Positions 7,949 through 16,702 of a DNA stretch of 64,000 bases are shown one piece after another. The stretch comes from DAOUEX01 sp034430235 (lineage in GTDB: Bacteria > Chloroflexota > Anaerolineae > UBA2200). The position numbers were made by a program, and so were the translations under genes. Location of the stretch: contig CAYZGO010000016.1 in the NCBI GenBank assembly GCA_964478075.1, positions 16,857 through 80,856 of the forward strand, given 5' to 3'. Each line of letters opens with the position of its first letter. Position 1 is the stretch's first letter. Under the pieces are notes generated by a model. It did no database searches and was not told the origin of the DNA. It worked only from the letters and a program-made list of their open reading frames with translations.

Positions 7949-10093
7949 ATGAAAATTACGTGGGCGCGAGCACGTAGTTTAGGCCCTTGTGGCCGTTTCT
8001 TCGGATCACCACGCCCAGCAGGGGGTAGACTACTACGGCACTTGCGTGGCAGAATCCTGCTGTTGTTGGCGCTTGGCTTACTCTGGCTGACCTCGTGCGC
8101 TGCTAACCCGACTCCTACACCGACTGCGCTGCCACACGCCACAATAGAGCCGACGACAACGGCGACGCCGCTGCCACCAGTTCACACATCCACTCCCGCG
8201 GCAACGCCCTCTCCCCATCCGGCAGCCAAGGATGAAGAAGACGCCTTCGCGGTCACTTACTTTCCCTGGGCAGATCCATCGGTCGAGGCCTTCCCCCGTC
8301 ATGCCGACGAAGGGAAGGTCAAAGTGGTGAACTCGATCTTTTTCGACGAGCCGCCTTTCTTCGGCTTCGATATCCAATCTGGAGGACGGTGGTACCACGT
8401 CGTGGGCGTTGATCACTGGGCGGTAACCGACGCGGAGCGCATCAGCCCAACCATCAACCGTCATCGTCGCCCGCGCGATGGCGACACGGTAATCGTCTGG
8501 GGCGAGGTTCGCGAGCAGTTCCTCATTGCCAGCTACGTTGGCTTCACAGACGGGACGCCCTGGTACTATCGCAGCCTGCTGCAGGCTGATGAGCTTGCGC
8601 CTGGCGTGCTGCCGTCAGTCTACGATGGACTGGAGGTGTGGGTACGCGATGTGCTCGACACCAGCGAGCGCTGGGGTCAGTCCTACGTACTGCCAGAAGG
8701 CGCCTCGCTCGATTCCGGCTTCGCAGGCCAGGAGGCGCTCGCGGCTGGTCAGCTCTTCACCAAGGGCGGCGTCAGAGTGAACCTGACAAAGGGCGTCTAC
8801 ATCAGGAATGACGGCCGCTACGCCAACATCCTGGGAGGAGAGCCGTTTGGGCCAGTGGGCCAGACCTACGAACAGGGCACCATCCGCGCGGTGGGTTACG
8901 CTGGACGACTGGCAGGCATGCAAAGCGAAGACGGCAGGTTCGTGGAGGTCAGCATAAACGAGCCGACGAGCATCGAGTTTGCAGACGGCAGCCCGGCCGA
9001 CCTAGCCGAACTGTCTCCAGGACGCCGCATCGAAGCCATCGGACAGGCCTCTGGAACAAACAAGTTGCTGGCAGACAAGGTCACTATCGTCGGCACGACT
9101 GCCAGCGGCCCCGAGTACGCCGCGTACATCGCTGGCGTGAACGGTGACCTGTGGAGCGTGAGCCTGGATGGACTCGAGCGCCGCCAGATCACTCACCTCG
9201 CAGCCCCTGCTTCCGCTCGCGGCTTGGCCGAGGCCGCATTCTCCCCCGATGGGCAGCGCTTCGTCTTCGCACGCCAAAACAGAAGCCAGGCTACCCTCGT
9301 GCTGGGTGACTTGCAGAGCGGTGAACTGCGCGAGGTATTGACCGACGACGGGTGGCAGGAAACAGACCCGGCCTGGTCGCCCGAGGGCAGCCGCATCGTC
9401 TTCTGCCGCTATCGTTTGGAAGGCGCGCAGCGCATGGATGGAGGCTTGTGGCTGCTCAACTTGAGCACTGGTGCCACGAAGCGATTGCTCCCACCAGCGA
9501 GAGAGGGGTGGCTGACCGTTTCCCCACGCTGGTCACCCGATGGCAAACACATGGCCTTTGGGCAAGCCAAAGACATGGACGCCGGTGAACGGATGTCCAG
9601 GTTGTACGTGCTGTCATTGCCAGCCAGCAGTCGCTGGGTCCTTGCGTATCCCCTCGAGTGGCATTGGTCAGCAGACTCAACACAGTTGCTCTGCACGCGG
9701 CACACACCCTCCGAACGATGCGCCCGCCTTTGGATCGTGCAGCGAGATGGCAGCTCGGCTACCTGGCTGTCAGTGGCTGGCGTCCACGAGCACCATGGTC
9801 GCTGGTCGCCCGATGGTACGGCAATTGCCTTTCTATCGCGCCCTGAAGACAGCAGCGGACGCAGCCATCTGTGGATCATGCGCGCTGATGGCATGCGCCG
9901 TGTGCAACTCACAGATGATAGGTTGCCGGCCGCCAGCCTTGCATGGTCGGCAGACAGCGAGGCCCTTGTGTTCATGAAGGTGACAGCAGGCCGCGTGTAC
10001 GATGGACTGTGGATCCTGGGACGGGATGGCTCAGGGCTGCGTGAACTGGCCGCCAACGCTGCCGGCCTGGTGAGCATATACCGCGCCCCTTGA
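7949..10093 (+). CDS. Lipoprotein with C-terminal TolB/WD40-like propeller
   Basis: This is a predicted exported lipoprotein of unknown function. After a basic N-terminus there is a hydrophobic helix ending in the lipobox LTSC, then a Thr/Pro-rich linker. A beta-rich middle region of about 300 residues follows that I do not recognise. The C-terminal half carries at least five PD40-type blades with the FSPDGQRFVF, WSPEGSRIVF, WSPDGKHMAF, WSPDGTAIAF and WSADSEALVF pattern, as in TolB and DPP-IV propellers. The start is uncertain. An ATG at 7856 overlaps the ldh stop, but the ATG at 7949 gives a more normal signal peptide. No peptidase domain follows the propeller. Confidence 0.7.
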   Translation: MKITWARARSLGPCGRFFGSPRPAGGRLLRHLRGRILLLLALGLLWLTSCAANPTPTPTALPHATIEPTTTATPLPPVHTSTPAATPSPHPAAKDEEDAFAVTYFPWADPSVEAFPRHADEGKVKVVNSIFFDEPPFFGFDIQSGGRWYHVVGVDHWAVTDAERISPTINRHRRPRDGDTVIVWGEVREQFLIASYVGFTDGTPWYYRSLLQADELAPGVLPSVYDGLEVWVRDVLDTSERWGQSYVLPEGASLDSGFAGQEALAAGQLFTKGGVRVNLTKGVYIRNDGRYANILGGEPFGPVGQTYEQGTIRAVGYAGRLAGMQSEDGRFVEVSINEPTSIEFADGSPADLAELSPGRRIEAIGQASGTNKLLADKVTIVGTTASGPEYAAYIAGVNGDLWSVSLDGLERRQITHLAAPASARGLAEAAFSPDGQRFVFARQNRSQATLVLGDLQSGELREVLTDDGWQETDPAWSPEGSRIVFCRYRLEGAQRMDGGLWLLNLSTGATKRLLPPAREGWLTVSPRWSPDGKHMAFGQAKDMDAGERMSRLYVLSLPASSRWVLAYPLEWHWSADSTQLLCTRHTPSERCARLWIVQRDGSSATWLSVAGVHEHHGRWSPDGTAIAFLSRPEDSSGRSHLWIMRADGMRRVQLTDDRLPAASLAWSADSEALVFMKVTAGRVYDGLWILGRDGSGLRELAANAAGLVSIYRAP

Positions 10094-10254
10094 CAACCTG
10101 AAAACGTGAAAGGCGTCACTCCGCAGAAGATGGCGGCGTTGAACCTAGATTGCAGGTGTCGCGTAATAAGAGCGAGCAGCATGTTTGACTTTTGCTCTCA
10201 AGCACAGTGTCTTAATCGTATGTACACATATCCGCACCATCATCGGAGGGTCAC

Positions 10255-11235
10255 ATGAGCGATGCGCAGGCTATTGCCCACAAAGTAATTGACAATGTAG
10301 AGAAGGTGATCCTTGGCAAGCACGAGGCAGTCGAACTGACCGTCATCTGTCTGCTGTGCCAGGGACACCTGCTGATCGAGGACGTGCCTGGCGTGGGTAA
10401 GACAATGCTGGCCAAGGCCCTCGCCAGGTCTATTGGCTGTACATTCAAGCGCATACAGTTCACACCGGACTTGCTGCCAAGCGATGTGACTGGTGTCTCG
10501 GTCTTCAACGAGAAGACTCGCGAGTTCGAGTTCCGGCCCGGCCCTATCTTGTCGCAAATCGTCCTCACAGACGAGATTAACCGCGCTACACCAAAGACGC
10601 AGTCCGCACTGTTGGAGGCTATGGAGGAGCGCCAGGTAACGGTGGATGGCGTTACTCACCATACGCCCAGGCCGTTTCTGGTGATGGCCACGCAGAACCC
10701 GATTGAATACGAAGGAACCTTTCCATTACCTGAGGCACAACTCGACCGCTTCTTGATGCGCGTGAGCCTGGGGTACCCCGCACCTCAAGACGAAATCGCC
10801 ATCATGGAGGCACAGCAGTACGTGCACCCCATCGAGAAAACTGAGCAGGTCATCTCCGCTGAAGAACTGCTGCAGGCACAGGAGGAAATCAAGGCGCTAT
10901 ACATTGATTCGCTGGTCAAAGAATACATCGTTGAGCTGGTCAATGCCAGCCGCAAGCATCCCGACGTCTACCTCGGAGCCAGCCCGCGCGGTTCGTTGGC
11001 TCTGTTCAGGACCTCGCAGGCGCGAACGGCACTCGACGGCCGGGACTATGTGACTCCAGATGACATCAAGGCGTTGGCCGAGGTGACGCTGGCTCACAGA
11101 CTGATTATCGGCCCAGCCGCGCGTATCAAGAACGTAGACTCGCGTTACATCGTGGACGAACTCTTGCGCTCAGTGCCAGTACCTGGCACGAGGGTGCGCG
11201 CCCACGCCGCTGCTTCCAAAGACAGAGGATCTTGA
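10255..11235 (+). CDS. MoxR-family AAA+ ATPase
   Basis: MoxR ATPases act as chaperones that help assemble or activate partner proteins, often VWA-domain or membrane enzymes. This 326-residue protein has Walker A GVGKT (residues 46-50), Walker B with sensor residues in LTDEINRATPKTQSALLEAM (about 104-123), the MATQNPIEYEGTFPLPEAQ sensor block and an arginine-finger region LDRFLMR. A clear GGAGG ribosome site precedes the ATG. The usual partner, a DUF58 protein, follows at 11475 on the same strand, separated by repeat DNA. The transglutaminase-like third member often found with this pair is not here. Confidence 0.9.
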   Translation: MSDAQAIAHKVIDNVEKVILGKHEAVELTVICLLCQGHLLIEDVPGVGKTMLAKALARSIGCTFKRIQFTPDLLPSDVTGVSVFNEKTREFEFRPGPILSQIVLTDEINRATPKTQSALLEAMEERQVTVDGVTHHTPRPFLVMATQNPIEYEGTFPLPEAQLDRFLMRVSLGYPAPQDEIAIMEAQQYVHPIEKTEQVISAEELLQAQEEIKALYIDSLVKEYIVELVNASRKHPDVYLGASPRGSLALFRTSQARTALDGRDYVTPDDIKALAEVTLAHRLIIGPAARIKNVDSRYIVDELLRSVPVPGTRVRAHAAASKDRGS

Positions 11236-11264
11236 TGGCCGCTAGTCTCCCTGAGCCGTGTCGA

Positions 11265-11400
11265 TAGGGATGTCGACCTCCCTTTGCACCGCCGAGCCCG
11301 CCGAGAACGCTGAGAAATCATAAAAGTCTCTGCGCCCTCTGCGAAGCGTCTCGCCGTCTCTTGGGCGAGGCTGCGTGCTCAGCGGTGAAGGAAATGTATC
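11265..11400. repeat. Dispersed GC-rich intergenic repeat (family A)
   Basis: The stretch with CCGCCGAGAACGCTGAGA, TCTGCGCCCTCTGCG, GTCTCTTGGG and GCGTGCTCAGCGGTGA resembles sequence at about 17570-17665, 44287-44315 and 56915-57010 in the same order of blocks. It sits between moxR and the DUF58 gene, which are usually adjacent, so it probably inserted there. It contains no plausible gene. Confidence 0.6.
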
Positions 11401-11474
11401 AGCACAAAGCAGGTGGACTACCCGATGGCCAGACTGGGGCAAAGAGATTATAGCGCACACTACGGAAGGTACAA

Positions 11475-12734
11475 GTGAAACGTAGCTGGATTGTCCTGCT
11501 GCTTCTAACTCTGGCACTGCTCGAAGCACTGGCCACCGGCCGGCGGCTGTTCTTCAACCTGACCTACCTGCTCGCTGCCATAATCGTGGTGTCGTACTTC
11601 TGGTCACGGGCGAACGTCAGCCACATACAGATTGTGCGGCAGACACGTTCACACCGCAGCCAGGTCGGCAACGTAGCCGTGGAGCGCTTTCTGGTGCGTA
11701 ACACGAGCATCCTGCCCAAGCTATGGGTAGAAGTGCGCGACCACTCTGATCTGCCCGAACACCGTGCCAGTTGGGTAGTGAACGCACTCGGCGCGCATCG
11801 AACACGTGGCTGGGCAGTACGCACGCTGTGCCAGCGGCGGGGACGGTTCACACTGGGGCCCATCACGCTCATCAGCAGCGATCCCTTTGGGCTGTTCGAG
11901 CATCGCAAGCATCTTTCAGCGACAGCTTCTATCGTCGTCTATCCGTTGACAGTGAATTTGCCCTACTTTGCCCTGCCAAGTGGCGAACTCCCCGGAGGAG
12001 GAACCATGCGGCGGCGCACGCACTATGTCACGACAAATGTGTGCGGCGTTCGAGATTACTTCCCTGGTGACAGCTTCAACCGCATTCATTGGCCCTCCAC
12101 CGCTCGCACTGGCCGACTTATCGTGAAGGAATTTGAGGTGGATCGCACTTCTGACGTATGGCTATTCCTGGACATGCAAGGAGCTGTGCAGGCCGACCGC
12201 TTATGGGAAGAACAGGTCTCCGAAACCCCCCCGCTGTGGCCAGGCCGCACTACTTTGGAGCCATCTACCGAAGAATACACAGTAGCCATCGCAGCCTCAT
12301 TGGCCAATCACTTCCTGGCACGCAACAGGGCAGTGGGCCTCATCGCCTACGGTCAGAGGCGCGAAGTGCTGATACCCGACCGTGGTGAGCGCCAGTTGAC
12401 CAAGATCATGGAGACCCTGGCAGTGATACGGGCCACGGGCGCCATTCCTATTGCGCAAATCATCGCCGCCGAAGGCAAGGGCATGGGGCGCAACATCTCA
12501 GCAATAGTCATTACCCCCTCAGATGACCTCAAGTGGGTAGACAGCCTGCGCGACTTGCGCCGACGAGGCATACGCGGGATAGGAGTAGTGTTGGACTCCT
12601 CGACCTTCGGTCACCAGGCAAGCACAAATGCTGTATTGGCTGCTCTGTCGCACAGTGGCATTCGCGCCTATCGAGTCTGCGAAGGCGACTCGCTCTCGGC
12701 AGCACTCAGCCGTACCGGCAACGTGATGAGCTGA
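11475..12734 (+). CDS. DUF58 domain protein (MoxR partner)
   Basis: This 419-residue protein starts at a GTG with GGAAGGT upstream. It has two closely spaced hydrophobic segments (about residues 5-20 and 26-43) and then a soluble region. The DUF58 signature appears as DYFPGDSFNRIHWPSTARTG near residues 195-214, followed by a VWA-like block (VWLFLDMQGAVQ). Such proteins are commonly encoded next to MoxR ATPases and are thought to be their targets, with roles in envelope stress. The molecular function is unknown. The upstream MoxR gene supports the assignment. Confidence 0.87.
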   Translation: MKRSWIVLLLLTLALLEALATGRRLFFNLTYLLAAIIVVSYFWSRANVSHIQIVRQTRSHRSQVGNVAVERFLVRNTSILPKLWVEVRDHSDLPEHRASWVVNALGAHRTRGWAVRTLCQRRGRFTLGPITLISSDPFGLFEHRKHLSATASIVVYPLTVNLPYFALPSGELPGGGTMRRRTHYVTTNVCGVRDYFPGDSFNRIHWPSTARTGRLIVKEFEVDRTSDVWLFLDMQGAVQADRLWEEQVSETPPLWPGRTTLEPSTEEYTVAIAASLANHFLARNRAVGLIAYGQRREVLIPDRGERQLTKIMETLAVIRATGAIPIAQIIAAEGKGMGRNISAIVITPSDDLKWVDSLRDLRRRGIRGIGVVLDSSTFGHQASTNAVLAALSHSGIRAYRVCEGDSLSAALSRTGNVMS

Positions 12735-12949
12735 CCCCTGCCGGCAACCAAGCAGGTTTCCCTCTATCACGCACACGTGCCCCCGTGGATGAATCCGCAG
12801 CTGCAAACCAGCGCCCCATCGCCTGTAGTGCGCCGCAACAGGCACGCGCAACTTCTGGCGGAGTTCGGTCCCAAGCTACTGGCACAGGCTCTAAGCGGAC
12901 GACAGTCCGCGTCGCATGCGAGGCACGTGGCTAACGAAGCGCGCTGACC

Positions 12950-13126
12950 CGAGACGGGGACTATCGTCCCCTTCGAGCATCTTTGCCGCCGAAAGTGCTC
13001 AGGGTGTTCTCTTCCTATGCCCTGAGTTGAGGGCGTGGTGGAACGAGCCATGGGGGCTCATCCACCAGAAACCTGCCCCAAATCTGACGTAGAGCCGATG
13101 TGGGGCTTCTGCTTTTTCGACGGATG
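12950..13126 (+). other. Structured intergenic region, possible ncRNA or terminator array
   Basis: The 677-base gap between the DUF58 and CPBP genes has no convincing gene but holds consecutive stem-loops. GGGGAC pairs with GTCCCC (12956-12971). CTCAGGG pairs with CCCTGAG (12998-13026). A nested stem joins GGTGGA/TCCACC around GAGCC/GGCTC (13037-13066). GCCCCA pairs with TGGGGC (13075-13106), followed by a short T tract. The first may end the DUF58 transcript. I could not match the set to a known riboswitch or ncRNA. A TATAAT lies at 13130 without a good -35. Confidence 0.35.
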
Positions 13127-13411
13127 AGGTATAATAGGCTAGCTTCATCACCTTCCCCATCCGTGGGACGGACTCTGCGATGGTTGAGAGTCTTACCCTT
13201 GGCAATCAAGTCTGCAGATGCCGATAAGAGCTATGATGCGCTGCCGGATGGTCGAGCAGGCACATGGATGGACGATTGCCTGGTGGAGATGCCCAAAAAG
13301 CGCTCACGGACTGGGCCACAGTAGTCAGAGAGAGTTGATAGAACTGCTACGCATCAACTCGACTTGGGAAGAGCACCTGACAGAGAAGAACCGTCTCTAA
13401 GGAGTAGCACA

Positions 13412-14386
13412 ATGTGGGCTGTCTTGCCTTACCTGCTGCCACTAGGCATCGTCATCATAGCGAATCTGGGCGTGAAGCGCCCCCGCTGGCGGCTTTTGAC
13501 CTACATCTCTCTGGGCCTGCTCAATGCGGTGATGCTCTTCATGGGTCTCCTGTTCCTGTCCGTACCATATCTGCTTCGCCTCAGTGGGAGGGCCCTATCG
13601 CCTGACCTGCAGAGCGTGAACATCAGCGGCCTCGGGCTGGCATTCGCCGTGACTGCGATTCTCAGCTTCGCCTGCCTGCCAGCGCCCTCACGTCGTATGT
13701 TGGCACGCTGCTTACCCATTGACCCCGGCTCTCCGGTACACACCACAGCCCTGATCCTGCTCGTCTATCTGGCCATAACCTCTGCAAGCCTGCTCATCAG
13801 CAGCCAGGATTTGATCAGCGCCAGCATAGAGATCGCTAGCGTTGAGCCGGGGACGGTTGTCTTGGGGCAAGCGGTTTTGCTTCTCTTTGCACTCGCTGGC
13901 GTAGGTCTGGGTACACGACGCAACGTGCGCCAGACGCTGGCACGCCTTAACCTGCGTGCGCTCACACTGCGTCACGTGGCAGTGGCCACCGTGATGGTCG
14001 GCGCTTTCCTGGCTATGGACTATGCAACAGCATTGATCTGGCATCAGTTGTGGCCAGCAAGCTATGAAAGCGTGATGGGATCGTCCCAGCAACTCTTCGC
14101 ACGCTTCGCTTCCCCCCTGGGTGCACTGGTATTGGCCCTGTCCGCAGGGGTCGGCGAGGAGACTCTCTTCCGAGGAGCGCTGCAACCTCGATTCCGCGTT
14201 CCTCTAACCGCCGCCGTGTTCGCCCTGAGCCATGTGCAATACGCGCTTTCCCTTGCTATAGTGGAGATATTCATTGTCGGCCTGGTGCTGGGCTGGCTGC
14301 GTGAGAGAACGAACACCACGACCTGCATGGCCGTCCACGCTGGCTACAACTTCTTGGACATGCTGCTCATGCCGTACTTCCCATGA
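13412..14386 (+). CDS. CPBP-family intramembrane metalloprotease
   Basis: This is a polytopic membrane protein of the CAAX-protease/bacteriocin-processing (CPBP) family. The motifs are EETLFRG (Glu249, Glu250, Arg254), then FALSHV (His272) and C-terminal HAGYNFLD. Together these form the metal and catalytic site of the family. Roughly eight hydrophobic segments are visible. I chose the ATG at 13412 because it has AAGGAG upstream and starts directly at the first membrane helix (MWAVLPYLLPLG); the frame extends to 13364 without such a site. The substrate is unknown. Neighbours give no clear functional link. Confidence 0.87.
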   Translation: MWAVLPYLLPLGIVIIANLGVKRPRWRLLTYISLGLLNAVMLFMGLLFLSVPYLLRLSGRALSPDLQSVNISGLGLAFAVTAILSFACLPAPSRRMLARCLPIDPGSPVHTTALILLVYLAITSASLLISSQDLISASIEIASVEPGTVVLGQAVLLLFALAGVGLGTRRNVRQTLARLNLRALTLRHVAVATVMVGAFLAMDYATALIWHQLWPASYESVMGSSQQLFARFASPLGALVLALSAGVGEETLFRGALQPRFRVPLTAAVFALSHVQYALSLAIVEIFIVGLVLGWLRERTNTTTCMAVHAGYNFLDMLLMPYFP

Positions 14387-14480
14387 ACGCACCACTACCA
14401 TCTGACCACGCTGCCCTGCGAATAGTACTGTCCACCGTTCCCTCGCACTTGCCGTCTACGCCTTCCGTTTACCTTGTCTC

Positions 14481-14505
14481 CCGTTTACGCCTCTGGCGTA
14501 AAGAC
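14481..14505. repeat. 25-bp dispersed repeat, copy 2
   Basis: This copy is identical over 25 bases to 6690-6714, including the 8-bp hairpin around the TCT loop, and lies 95 bases after the CPBP gene. The 688-base gap 14387-15074 also contains a MITE-like element and an inverted repeat, and no credible gene. Confidence 0.75.
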
Positions 14506-14764
14506 AAAGGCAGTGCGAAGCGTAGTCACGTTGAACAAGCAAGGCAAGGCAGAGTCTCGTCAAACAGGCAAGACAAGGTTTTGCCAACTGCTGGTCTGCC
14601 ATGATAATTCTGGTGGGCAGCGACGCGGCAGGAACTTGAAATCACTGAGAGCGTGTCTGAAATTAGCCAGAGGGCCGCCTACGGCATACCGTCAGGCATG
14701 AAAATGTCATTGCGAGGTTTTCCATGACGCATCCGCGCCACTCATTGTGCAAGAACATCCGATC

Positions 14765-14968
14765 TGTCATTGCGACGAGCGCAGCGAGGACACTTGCACC
14801 TGCGCTGCAAGTGCAGGTGAGCAATCTCCACCTATGGCTGAGAGGGGATTGCTTCGCCCCACTCCGCTTCGCTTCGGGGACTCCCGTTGGTCGCTCCGCT
14901 CGCCCTGGGTCTTCCCCTGGGTCTTGGCCCCAGGGACAAAGGTGGCCCCAGGACCAAAAGCAATGACA
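14765..14968. mobile_element. MITE-like element with TGTCATTGC terminal inverted repeats
   Basis: TGTCATTGC at 14765-14773 is matched by GCAATGACA at 14960-14968, bounding about 204 bases without a gene. The inside has a second palindrome (ACTTGCAC...GTGCAGGT) and GC-rich repeats. A solitary copy of the left end (TGTCATTGCGAGG) lies at 14705. Short elements with this end sequence are widespread in bacterial intergenic DNA. No transposase is encoded, so it would be non-autonomous. Confidence 0.55.
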
Positions 14969-15012
14969 CGCGCGAAGGAGTTCTCTGACAGCCTCTGAGA
15001 CCACTGAAGGCA

Positions 15013-15052
15013 CTGAAATCACTGCTATGATTCCAACACTCAGTGATTTCAG
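15013..15052. repeat. Perfect 12-bp inverted repeat upstream of the YprB-like gene
   Basis: CTGAAATCACTG (15013-15024) and CAGTGATTTCAG (15041-15052) are perfect complements 16 bases apart, ending 22 bases before the start codon at 15075. No T tract follows. It could be an operator or an mRNA hairpin affecting translation. Confidence 0.5.
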
Positions 15053-15074
15053 CTAGATCACAGTCCGGTGAAGT

Positions 15075-16700
15075 ATGAGAATGAAACGACTTCCAGAACT
15101 TGCTAAGAAACTGCGAAAACTGGGAGTCCGGCTGGGAGTCAAGAGCCTGTACTCTGCTGCCAAGGGCCAGGGCAAGATGCACTCGACGGGCATCGAGTCA
15201 GTGGTGCCGGGACAGGTAGTGGACACGCCACATGGACCTTGTTTCGTGCTAGAGACACGATACCGTCTGCATCACAGCCACGGTTGGTACCGGCTGTCAG
15301 CACTGTCCCCAGGCGAGCATCCTACGCCGTTGCTAGCTTCTCTGGCCCATGACGAACGCCTGGCTGCCCTGGACTTCAGTTCCGCCATCTTTTTCGACAT
15401 CGAGACAACAGGGCTCGGCACAGGCGCTGGAATGTACGCCTTCATGGTTGGTTTCGGCACGTTCGAGGGAGACGAATTCTGCCTGCGCCAGTACTTCATG
15501 CGCGACTACAATGAAGAACAAGCGCTGCTCTACCTCCTCAGCAAGCAAATGCAGGACTTGACCCAGCCTGGTCAACCAGACTCCGCCTGGTGGGTCAGCT
15601 TCAACGGCCGCAACTTTGACTTGCCAATCTTGCAAGCGCGTTTCACCTGTGGACGCCAGGAGATGCCCCTGGCTCAGGCACCCCATCTGGATCTGCTGTA
15701 CCCTGCCAGACGGCTGTGGCGGAAGCGCTTGGGGTCTTGCGCCCTATCCTCATTGGAGGCCGGTGTATTGGGTCTGACCCGTGAGTCGGACGTACCTGGC
15801 TGGCTGATCCCGGATGTGTACTTCCACTACCTGCGCTATGGCGAGGTTCAGCCGTTACGTCAAGTCTTTGTGCACAATGCCCTCGATGTTCTGTCCCTGG
15901 TCACCCTCAGTGCAAAGGTCAACACTATGCTGCGCCCTCCGTTTGGGGACGCAGTGGAGTACGCTGTGGATATGTACAGTCTGGGCGTGATATACGAATC
16001 GTGTGGTCAGCGAAATGACGCCCAACATGCCTATGAGCGGGCCCTGCAAGAGCGGCTGCCCCCCGCCCTAGGGGAGCAAGCCCTGCGCCGGCTGTCTTTC
16101 TTGTACAAGAGAACAGGACAGCTCGAACGGGCGGTGCGCATCTGGCAGACTCTGCGGGGTGAAAGCAAGGCTTATGCGTACGTGGAGTTGGCCAAGTACT
16201 ATGAGCACCGCCAGCGTGATTGTCTTGCGGCGGCCAAGCTGGTCTCTGAAACACTGGCTTTGGACAGCCTGCCAGCCAAGGGCCAATGCTCGTCGCAAGA
16301 GCTCAAGTACCGACTAGCAAGGCTGAAAAGAAAGTTGGGGGAAGGAGGCCTGCCTATGCCCAATATCGAATCCTACTCTTTCGGCAAGATCTTGGTAGAC
16401 GGCAAAACCTACACCTCGGACCTGATCATTCTGCCTGGCGGAGTGCGCCCTGGATGGTGGCGCAAGGAGGGGCATCGCCTGGACAGGGACGACCTGCAGG
16501 AAGTGCTGGAGGCCAGGCCCAGTGTGCTGGTCATCGGCACGGGCAACATGGGTCTCATGAAGGTGCCCCCAGAGACCTTGGAGCACCTGGCTGCTCACGG
16601 AATCCGCGCTGTGGTGGAGCCGACGGCGGCAGCGTGCCAGCGTTACAACGAACTGGCACAGACGGAGCAGGCTGCAGCGGCCCTGCACCTGACCTGCTGA
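15075..16700 (+). CDS. YprB-like RNase H-fold exonuclease fused to an AAMDC/Mth938 domain
   Basis: The N-terminal part (about residues 90-280) is a DEDD-type RNase H-fold nuclease of the YprB family. It has DIETTG (Asp108, Glu110), FNGRNFDLPIL (Asp in the second motif) and HNALDVLSL (final motif). A helical, TPR-like region follows (about 290-420). From Met428 to the end the sequence (MPNIESYSFGKILVDGKTY... to VEPTAAACQRYNELA) is a complete Mth938/AAMDC-type domain, normally a separate protein of about 115 residues. AAGGAGG at 16342-16348 and an ATG at 16356 sit exactly at that junction, so the domain may also be made separately. The substrate is unknown. Confidence 0.82.
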   Translation: MRMKRLPELAKKLRKLGVRLGVKSLYSAAKGQGKMHSTGIESVVPGQVVDTPHGPCFVLETRYRLHHSHGWYRLSALSPGEHPTPLLASLAHDERLAALDFSSAIFFDIETTGLGTGAGMYAFMVGFGTFEGDEFCLRQYFMRDYNEEQALLYLLSKQMQDLTQPGQPDSAWWVSFNGRNFDLPILQARFTCGRQEMPLAQAPHLDLLYPARRLWRKRLGSCALSSLEAGVLGLTRESDVPGWLIPDVYFHYLRYGEVQPLRQVFVHNALDVLSLVTLSAKVNTMLRPPFGDAVEYAVDMYSLGVIYESCGQRNDAQHAYERALQERLPPALGEQALRRLSFLYKRTGQLERAVRIWQTLRGESKAYAYVELAKYYEHRQRDCLAAAKLVSETLALDSLPAKGQCSSQELKYRLARLKRKLGEGGLPMPNIESYSFGKILVDGKTYTSDLIILPGGVRPGWWRKEGHRLDRDDLQEVLEARPSVLVIGTGNMGLMKVPPETLEHLAAHGIRAVVEPTAAACQRYNELAQTEQAAAALHLTC

Positions 16701-16702
16701 GA

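Noticed and set aside
13100..13324. 74-codon open frame before the CPBP gene
   Set aside because: It has no ribosome site and no recognisable features, and it overlaps hairpin-rich DNA and a TATAAT.
16286..16702. N-terminal extension of the SPL-like protein
   Set aside because: The extra residues overlap the AAMDC domain of the previous gene in another frame and resemble its shadow. The radical SAM domain starts right after 16703.
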